Origin: Mugil cephalus
Taxonomy: Eukaryota > Chordata > Actinopteri > Mugiliformes > Mugilidae
Length of the DNA: 64,000 bases
Reading direction: 5' to 3'
NCBI RefSeq assembly: GCF_022458985.1
Contig: NC_061789.1
Location: forward strand, 20,006,357-20,070,356
A program made the translations under genes and the position numbers. The notes under the pieces are model-generated. The model was given only the letters and a program-made list of their open reading frames with translations, searched no databases and was not told where the DNA came from. Of this stretch, positions 56,501 to 64,000 are shown in pieces (within the stretch, counting starts at the first letter, position 1; every line of letters begins with the position of its first letter).

Positions 56501-59500
56501 CATATGAGGACAATTTATGTTTTGTTTTTTCAAAAACTACTACTTCCTGTTCACAGATGATGCTTGTTTTTATATGTCTTAGATAATTAACATGTAAGCA
56601 GGGTTTTAATCTTAGAGTTAGGGTACAGCTCATTTTTACTACTTAAGTTTGATGAGTCACTTCTCTAACAGCTGTGCTCAGCTCTGCACACTTCAAATAA
56701 AGCAGAAGACAGGGAGTTGTCACTCATACATTAGGAAGTGGACAGCAGCCCCAGGTAGTGGCGGAAGTCCTGCAGCAGGTTTCTCCGTCTTTGCATCTGG
56801 TCTCATTGTCACACTGGACGTCTTCATATTTCCCTGGGCTGACCTGGGCTTGGGACTCAGATAGATACACCGGTGTCAAAGGGATGGTCTCCAGCTGCAG
56901 CATGATGACCTTCTGACAGGACTTGGAGACGATGTTACAGGCAAAACCCTGAGGGCAGCAGTGCTCCATATCTTGGCAGCACACAGCCTGCACACACAGC
57001 ATGCAGACGTTTAGTTCAAATGGCCTTATTTTACACTGATGCATCTAATATACTGATCATGCAAGTTATATTTTCATGCCAAACCTCCTCCTACTGCTCT
57101 CTCCATACTACACTCACATTTTTGAGTGGGCAGCAGCCCCACTTGCCCGACAACAGCTGGCAGCAGGTGGTGTCTGTGGGACACTGATCCACACTGCTGC
57201 ACTTCACGGAGACGGGATCGTCCTGGACGCTGATGGTGGCTGGTATCTTGGTGTACCACGGGATCACGACTTCCCCTTTGATACATGACGTGGCACCCTC
57301 ATTGCACTTGTAGTTAGTGGGGCAGCAGTGGTTCCCATCGGCGCAGCACACCGCCTGGGGAGAGAAGTGAAGGAGGAAGTGCTGATTTCACATCTTGTAT
57401 CTCAGTTCATCTTTTCATTGTAAAAAATAGCCAAACCAGATTATGAAAAAGAAAGCAGTTTTCCTGTTGTTCTTTTAGTAGTTTTGAGAATCAGACTTTC
57501 ATGTTAATTACAGGAAATGTACATATAGATTTTTTCTCCCAGTTAAATTAACACAAAAAGTAAAACAAACTACTTTCTCCACGTCTGTTTTCACTTCTGC
57601 TCGAAGCAAAGCTCACCTCAGGCAGTGGGCAACAGCCCCACCTCTTAGACGCTTCCATGAAGCAGCAGGTGGTGTGCTCAGGGCAGCTAGCACTGGTGTG
57701 AGGGCCACAAGAAATCCTGCCCTCTGTTTCTTCCATTACCTCCTGCACCTCTGGCACCATCGTTTTCTCCTCCTGCGTTGTGCTGGATACCTGGGTTGTA
57801 GTTGAAACTGTAGTGGGTGCCGCAGTAGAAAATGCAGGGATCTTCTCATTCGTGGGTGCTGAGCCTGAGGTGCCCTGACAGGTGAATGTGTCCAGGTCAC
57901 AGGTGGTGCCAGTAGGGCAGCAGTGTTCATGGTCGTCGCAGCAGACGGCCTTTAACACGAAATGAAGGCATTATAACTTAAAAGATACATCTGCTTTACT
58001 GCCAAAACTTAGATTTAAAAAAATAAAATAAAATGCACTGCACTTGTGTTTATACAATGTATTTAAATGTAAAAAAACAAAATAGCAGCTTAAAGCTTTG
58101 CTCTGTCTACAGGTGACTAATGCTGCCCTCATTACCCCTAAGGCTCATAAATAAACGGACGCTATCCTGAGTTAACAGGCTACTGGTAAAAGCTGCACAG
58201 CAACCACACAAACAACAGGATAGTGCTGCTTTGTCTCCATTTCCTCAAATGCTGAACAGTTCCTTTAGAGATATGACATGTGATGTACCACACTGTATGT
58301 AGTTTGCAAACTCTCACTCTTGTTTTGTACAAATCCTCACAAATATATATATATTTTTTTTGGTATATTGGACAGTTCTTAGTATTAACCTGAGGTAGAG
58401 GACAGCATGCCCAGGAGCCATCTTTAGTTTTGGTGCAGGTGTTGCCATTGGGACAAGCTGTTGTAGCATTGCAGAGGACACCATTGGCTGGAAAACACAA
58501 ATAGAAACACAAATATCACAACTGGCTTGGCCACTTTTGTAATACAGGTTTTTGTAACTTGTTGCACATTGGCATACTGCGACAAGCAAATACACTGAAG
58601 TCAGGAGAAATACAGCTCAGTTCATGTTAGCCCCCACAGAACTGCCACTGCTGTACCAACCATGTTTAAACATAGAAGGAATTTATTAAACTAAACAGGA
58701 AATAACTGCACGTAATGCACGCGCCCTCATTCAAACGAATGCAGCCAATACAAATATCATAAAATCAAAACTCAGAAAGTCTCTTAGAAAATATGTACCG
58801 TAAACTATTAAAAGATACTTGAGAGTTTAGTGGCGCCTGAAAGCAGAAGTATCTGTTTCACATCGTGTGTTTTACAACACATTGTCTACTGTGTATACTG
58901 CCAGTGTAACTGAGTGCAAGATTGCGATCTCACCGCCAGCTGCCTTAGTAACAGATGACTCCACAGAAGAAGAAACTGTATTGGCTGTGGGGACTTGAGG
59001 GATTTTTTCTGTTCCAGCTTCATGAACCGTTTGTGCAGTCACATGGTCACCCTCTGAAACAACAATGAACAAGGGTCAAACAAGAAAAACTACTGCTTAA
59101 TCGGAACAGTGAAGTAAATTGTGTGTTCACAGCAGGACAAAAATGTGCACCTTTTTGATTCTCCCACTCCGCTCTGATCCTGGCTGGGAGCTTGGCCCAC
59201 ATTGGCATCTCTTTTTTGGTAGATAGGGAAATACACTTAGAGTGTGCGAGATCACATGTGGTCGCCTCAGGGCAGCAGTGAGCTTTATCACTGCAGCACA
59301 CAGCCTGTTAATGTGAATGAAGTCATCTTACAAAAATGAAGGATAAGACGCCAGGATAAGATGCAAAGCATGAATAAAACTGCATGTTGAGAGGGAACAT
59401 GCAAATCCATCATTTGACTTTGTCATCATTCATAATCGGACATCTGTATGGAATACATTTAACATTTAACAGCAGTTTTTCAATTTAAAAAAATAATAAT

Positions 59501-61728
59501 AAAGAAGAAGATAGGCCAATTTTTTACCCGTGGAAGTGGACAGCACCCCCACTTTCCCTCTGGATTTTCACAGCAGGTGCTACCGTCTGGACACTCTGAC
59601 ACTCCATCTTTGCACAAGACTGTTGTCACAGCCTCTGTCATGACATCAGAGAAACACCGAAAGTCAAAAATGGATAAAAGGCAATGGCATGGGAGCTTAG
59701 GCTGAAAGTGCTTGTAGCAGCTGAACCTTTTTTGATGCAGGAACGGCTGTCTACGCTGCACTGGTGGCCCTCAGGACAGCAGTGTTTCCCATCGGAGCAG
59801 GAGACTCCCTGTTTGAAAAAGGAAAAAACAACAACAATGAAGCCACTGCACTCTAACATTCACAAACCAATCGTTTGGATGTGAAAATTCTACTGAGATT
59901 TGTTGTGAATCTCAGTACATTTACAACAAAAAATTATTTGAGGCCAATCACTTTAGCTTTAGTTTTTATAACACATTTCACACAATAGCAGCTATCACTT
60001 CTAGCCGTTTGTTTTCAGTGAAGTGAAACAGCTTAGTATGTCAACCAAGACAGCAAGGCAAAAGAGAAAACTTCCCTTTGGTGCAGAAAGCAACCATGCT
60101 TAGGGACGTTTTGCATAACCAAAAATTTTACTGTATGAATTTGGACTTCATTATGAGTTTTTGAATGAAGCAGATAATAAAATGTAAAAAACACTTTTGC
60201 TCTTGAGCCAAACAAAATGGAAGTAGTATCATGGTTTGGTGTTAAACAAGATAATGAGATTTCAAAAACGACTGATAAGTCAAATACCTAAAGACGGTAC
60301 AACATATATCACATCTGTCACTAAACCTTCCAGCCTTCAGCGGCTGGTGAAGAAATTATGTTGAAACTGAGTTCTTTATTTCAGAATCAAGCCTAACCTA
60401 TCTTTCAGGTACAACGGATGAAACTTTTACTCCTAATTATATGCAGGTTAAGAAAACTCCGCATTAGTTCACTTTCCCTAAATAATATCCCTAAAGTATA
60501 ACTATTTCATAGACCGTATATGGGAATTTTTTAAAAGGTGTCTTCAAGGTGCAAGATAAATTACCTGAGCTAGGGGACAACAGCCAAACCTTGTCAAGGC
60601 CTTCAGACAAGAAAACTCAGCAGGGCACCGTGACTGATCAGGACAGATGTTGTCATCATCCTCCCCCATGTACGCCTTGATCATCCTGAAAGACTAATTG
60701 AGCAGTGGGTAGGGAAGAGGGGCAACGTTATTGCAGGTGTACATAATGAATATTTAATCTGCGCTCATGATGTCAGGAAAGTAAATCCTAAGTGTGTGTC
60801 CCTCTCACTTTAAGTCTAGGTTGATCAGCGCAGGTTCTTTCCACCCAGGGGATCGACACGGTAGCGTTCACACAGCTGGATGTGGCTGCATTGCAGATCG
60901 TGTGTGCAGGACAGCAGTGGTCATGATCCCCACAGCACTCTGCCTGTGGTGACGGCAGGAGATGGAACATTTTGACTATCAAAGCTTTCAAATGACTATC
61001 ACACTGGCTCAATGAGGCCTGAGCTTTTATCTGGCTTGTAAAGTAGTAAAACTTCACAGAGGAAGAATAGTACCTCTGTATAATTACGTTTATTTAAGAG
61101 TACGAGAGAAGGTTTATCTGATGTGTATATTTAACTATGTTATAGACAAAGAGAGAATTATTCTACTAAGGCTACGGTACGGCAGGGTTTTATCAGACTG
61201 GTATGAATGTCTTTTTGGATACAGTTTTTAAAAAGAAAAAAAAATAACAACAATCACCAGCTAATGCTTGTTAACATTGTTTTATCATCTCAATGACAAG
61301 CCTGAATCATGTATGCTGAATGGATTAAGCTAAATTAACAACAGTTATTCCTTACAACTGTCATATTATTATTACATGAAACCAGTTAGCATTGGTAGTT
61401 ATTAGCAATGTTGTCTTATTGTTTCTTTCTATGAAAATAAACATTTCTGTGGATATTAAAAAATAATATGTGGTAAATGTGTGTAAAAGTGTTGACAACA
61501 TTCACTTCAGGTTATTGGCTTTCTTCAAGACTGGTTGTTGCTAATGATGCACATCTTGCAGGTGTTAACATGCAGAGGCATATTTACCTGTTCAAAGGGG
61601 CAGCACTCATAGCCATTCCTGGGATCATGGCAGCAGGTTTCACCTGCTTCACATCTCCCTCCGTCTGGACACTCTTCAGCACCAACCAGGGCCAGGAGGG
61701 CCCAACAGATCACAGCCCACCTCTGCAT
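53600..61728 (-). CDS. grn: progranulin with 11 granulin modules, 16 coding exons
   Basis: Coding exons in transcript order: 61728-61588, 60943-60809, 60693-60565, 59808-59727, 59634-59528, 59304-59151, 59053-58934, 58487-58390, 57949-57617, 57354-57118, 56987-56730, 56086-55865, 55441-55220, 54795-54574, 54064-53843, 53740-53600 (2823 nt, 940 aa). A secreted, lysosome-directed growth-factor precursor cleaved into granulin peptides. The signal peptide is [17 protein letters not shown]. Each module is split over two exons: an N-half ending WGCCPLP and a C-half starting AVCC..HCCP. I count 11 modules. Modules 2 and 4 lack one cysteine of the central CC pair (EFSCLK; NTCTKT). The linkers before modules 4 and 5 are long and Ser/Thr-rich. 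Modules 8-11 are encoded by near-identical tandem exons. The acceptor of exon 3 (ttag|TCTTTCAGG) was chosen by frame. The C-terminus reads WDWWYRSP then a basic tail. Confidence 0.94.
53843..56090 (-). repeat. tandem duplication of a granulin exon and its intron (4 copies)
   Basis: Exons at 56086-55865, 55441-55220, 54795-54574 and 54064-53843 are all exactly 222 bp, phase 0 at both ends, and spaced 645, 646 and 731 bases. Flanking intron sequence is also copied almost unchanged (for example gatttatctccatgatcac at three sites). The encoded 74 residues differ at only a few positions. Confidence 0.95.
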
Positions 61729-61854
61729 CTGAGGGGGGAAACACACAAATAAAGGGCAATAATGAAATGAAAGTGAAAGGTGTGAATGAGGAAGCGCCCA
61801 TTCCCATCTTATTTCATTTTTTTTATTGTCTCTTGAACACGTCAAAACACACAC

Positions 61855-61880
61855 AAAAAAAAAAAAAAAAAAAAAAAAAA
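61855..61880. repeat. poly-A run in grn intron 1
   Basis: About 26 A after acacacac; a simple repeat. Confidence 0.85.
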
Positions 61881-62174
61881 CGTTACGAGTTACTTCCTAA
61901 TAGCTCGTTCTCTTTTTTTGGCTATTGCGCTATAAGCAAGTCAAAGACAACGTTTTTTTTTTCTTTTCCACAAGGAAGCGCGTTTTACCAAAGAATGTAA
62001 TCTACTCAGGACAGTTACAGTTACAATGTAATCAATGTAATACTTTCTCAAAGCATTTGTCTAAATGTGTGAGTGTGTGAGTAGTATTAGATCTATGGAG
62101 TTCACTCCTGGGAATTGATCAGAAAAGCCCTATGTCAGACTCTCACATCTAAAAGAAGGTTATGTTGCGCTTAC

Positions 62175-62240
62175 CTTGGTAATAGACTGAAGAGATGTTG
62201 AGAGCCGTCAGGTGTGTCAAAACTGTGCCACTACACAATA
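62175..62240 (-). other. grn: probable 5' untranslated exon of grn
   Basis: A donor ACCAAG|gtaagc ends at 62175, and the coding exon begins immediately after an acceptor (cccctcag|ATG), so a separate leader exon must exist. The 5' limit is uncertain; a GA-rich tract follows upstream at about 62285-62300. Confidence 0.55.
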
Positions 62241-62353
62241 CCACAAGCCATAGAGTAGATCTGCTTTCCTTTAACCACGCCCCCAAGAGAGAGAGAGAGT
62301 AAAGGGAGAGGTGGGTCCTGACTACCCAGAATACCTGCGCTCTCCTGTAAGAT

Positions 62354-62364
62354 GATATATATAT

Positions 62365-62408
<44 letters not shown>

Positions 62409-62570
62409 GTATATATATATATATATATATAATATATATATATATATATAATGCAAATCCACAGACTCTCATATATATATATATAAAACGGAAGATGATA
62501 TATATATACACACATAGGAAGCCGGAGTAACCACGCGTACACAGGAAGAATATATATATATATATATTAA
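62354..62570. repeat. (AT)n-rich simple repeat cluster
   Basis: Several blocks of (TA)n broken by short unique segments, upstream of grn. Likely unstable and hard to assemble. Confidence 0.85.
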
Positions 62571-62614
62571 AGTGTAAATGTAAAAGTGTAAATTAGACTC
62601 CAATGCTTTCACTC

Positions 62615-62840
62615 ATCAATTCAATTCATTTCAATTCAATTTATTTATATAGCTTCAATAACAACACAAAAAGTCTCAAGACGCTTCACAAAAACCGGCC
62701 TGAAACCTCCAGAGCAGGTATGAAGGCGACGGTGGCAAGTAAAAACTCCCTTTTAACAGGAAGAAACCTTGAGCAGAAGCCAGCTCATAAGGAGGGACCC
62801 ATCTGCCCGAGGCCAGCCAGGTAGAAACAGGGAAGAGAGA
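62615..62840. mobile_element. dispersed teleost repeat, copy 2
   Basis: Parallel to the element at 39113-39335: caattcaatttatttatat, gtctcaagacgcttcac, cgacggtggcaagtaaaaac, aacaggaagaaaccttgagc and gagggacccatctgcc. Confidence 0.65.
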
Positions 62841-63683
62841 GAAAAGAAGAGCAGGAGAGACAAGAAAAACAAACTTGTGTCATAGATACATATATCGAGT
62901 TGAAGGAAACACGTAGGATCTAATAATATAAGACATGGTGTTATGTGACAGTTACATAGACTGCAGCTCACTTACAAATTTGTTTAGACGCTGCAATTGC
63001 AGTGCTCAGCTAGGCGGCGCAAAAGTCACGGGCTGCAGATACGCGGGGTGCGTTACCGCTGATGCCCAAAACATTCGCATAGGCCACCTTGTGCTTGTCA
63101 GATGCGACCATCGATACGTGTGCATGTTTGTGAAATCTGCATGAAAGCGCGCATGCGCATATTGTGACAGTTGGCCTGCTGCAAGCTCGGCTCCTTTCCA
63201 AAAAGCATGTTTATGACTTACCCAGCATGAAGCGGCCGAGCAAGTTAGCTGAGGCACGGCGGCGTAGAGAGGCGTAACGGTAGCCCCTAACCCTAACTGA
63301 CATGGGTGAAGACACCTGTGTTTCACAACGACACCTGCAGCTAGACTAGAGGTGAGTCGCGTATGCGGGCCGTTATTAAAAAAAAAGGCCCTGACGGCAC
63401 CTGAAGGCAGCAAGTTAGCTGAGCTAGCAAGCTTTGACACGATGACATAATTCAGATAGTGTTTTATTAAGTGCATTTGATATTATAAAGTCGCTGCCTT
63501 GGAAACTAATTGTTTACCCCATTACCGGGGCTCAAGAAATATTCATTTTGTTCCAGGCGAATTTAGCTAGCTATAGCTAAATGAGCTATAGAGTGTACAG
63601 TGGAGTTTTGTTGAGTTGCAGAACACAGCTTATTGACCAGACACCCCTGAAGGCAGCAGGTTTTAAGTTTAACTGTAAGGCTC
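62841..63683. other. intergenic, no gene seen
   Basis: No exon-like open frame with splice sites is visible. A 156-codon open frame on the minus strand (63476-63006) has no recognisable motif and no homologue I know. Confidence 0.4.
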
Positions 63684-63705
63684 GGTAGGTAGGTAGGTAG
63701 GTAGG

Positions 63706-63756
<51 letters not shown>

Positions 63757-63761
63757 GTAGA
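63684..63761. repeat. (GTAG)n(ATAG)n tetranucleotide microsatellite
   Basis: About 5 GTAG units followed by about 13 ATAG units. Confidence 0.95.
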
Positions 63762-63769
63762 TGGGGGGG

Positions 63770-64000
63770 TTTCCTCGAACTAGAGGGTTAGTGGTTCCCG
63801 TTACGTGCCACATGCCTAACCTAAGTGTCCTTGAGCAAGACACTGAACCCCTAGTTGCTCCCAGTCCTTGGTGTGTGAATGGATAGATGTGTCTGTGACT
63901 GTAAAAGTGCTTTGAGTACTAATTGGTAGAAAAGCGCTCCTCAATTGAGGTAGTGAGGCTCTCACTGTGGTGTGGTGAGACTACAAGCATGCAGGGCATA
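63770..64000. mobile_element. second type of dispersed fish repeat (partial)
   Basis: Contains tgtccttgagcaagacactg and aacccctagttgctccca, then tgtaaaagtgctttgagta, a pattern I recognise as a frequent teleost interspersed repeat. It runs toward the end of the window. Class not assigned. Confidence 0.5.

Noticed and set aside
63006-63476. A 156-codon open frame on the minus strand near the window end
   Set aside because: No domain, no splice signals fitting a gene, and composition like its surroundings; it could arise by chance.

Overview
This is nuclear DNA of a ray-finned fish, probably a percomorph-type teleost. It has compact multi-exon vertebrate genes with GT-AG introns, abundant (TG)n, (AT)n and (TAGA)n microsatellites, teleost-type interspersed repeats and an L2/CR1-like LINE tail. 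I cannot name the species. Gene models were built by reading exons and splice sites by eye; all six keep an open frame across every junction.

Layout: 1-1414 is intergenic or the 3' UTR of an unseen gene. On the + strand, 1415-4823 is hsd17b14 (short-chain dehydrogenase, 9 coding exons) and 5628-13407 is bcat2 (mitochondrial branched-chain aminotransferase, 11 coding exons). On the - strand follow ifi35 (15341-41279, an interferon-induced NID-domain protein), rpl27 (43063-45171), rundc1 (48375-52028) and grn (53600-61728, a progranulin with 11 granulin modules). The order rundc1-rpl27-ifi35, all in one orientation, matches human 17q21. hsd17b14 and bcat2 belong to the human 19q13 neighbourhood.

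The most striking feature is one ifi35 intron of about 22.3 kb (17195-39475). Nearly all of it is a tandem array with units of about 1.33-1.55 kb. A full unit holds a tRNA-Ala(AGC) gene on +, sometimes an 80-nt near-perfect hairpin, an intron-containing tRNA-Tyr(GTA) gene on -, and a 45-nt internally deleted tRNA-Ala relic on + followed by an oligo-T run. I count 17 Ala-type and 15 Tyr-type loci; 6 Ala and 7 Tyr copies look fully intact. From about 21.98 to 36.4 kb the array carries dense single-base deletions, and at 34625-35021 a run of 177 C is followed by 220 A. These look like assembly or consensus errors, so copy number and the pseudogene status of many copies are unreliable.

Other points of note: a triple-GAAA ISRE lies at the ifi35 5' end; hsd17b14 has a GC-AG intron required by frame; and grn has four near-identical 222-bp phase 0-0 exons in tandem, a clear case of granulin-module gain by exon duplication. 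Repeats fill much of 45.85-46.6 kb and 62.3-64.0 kb.
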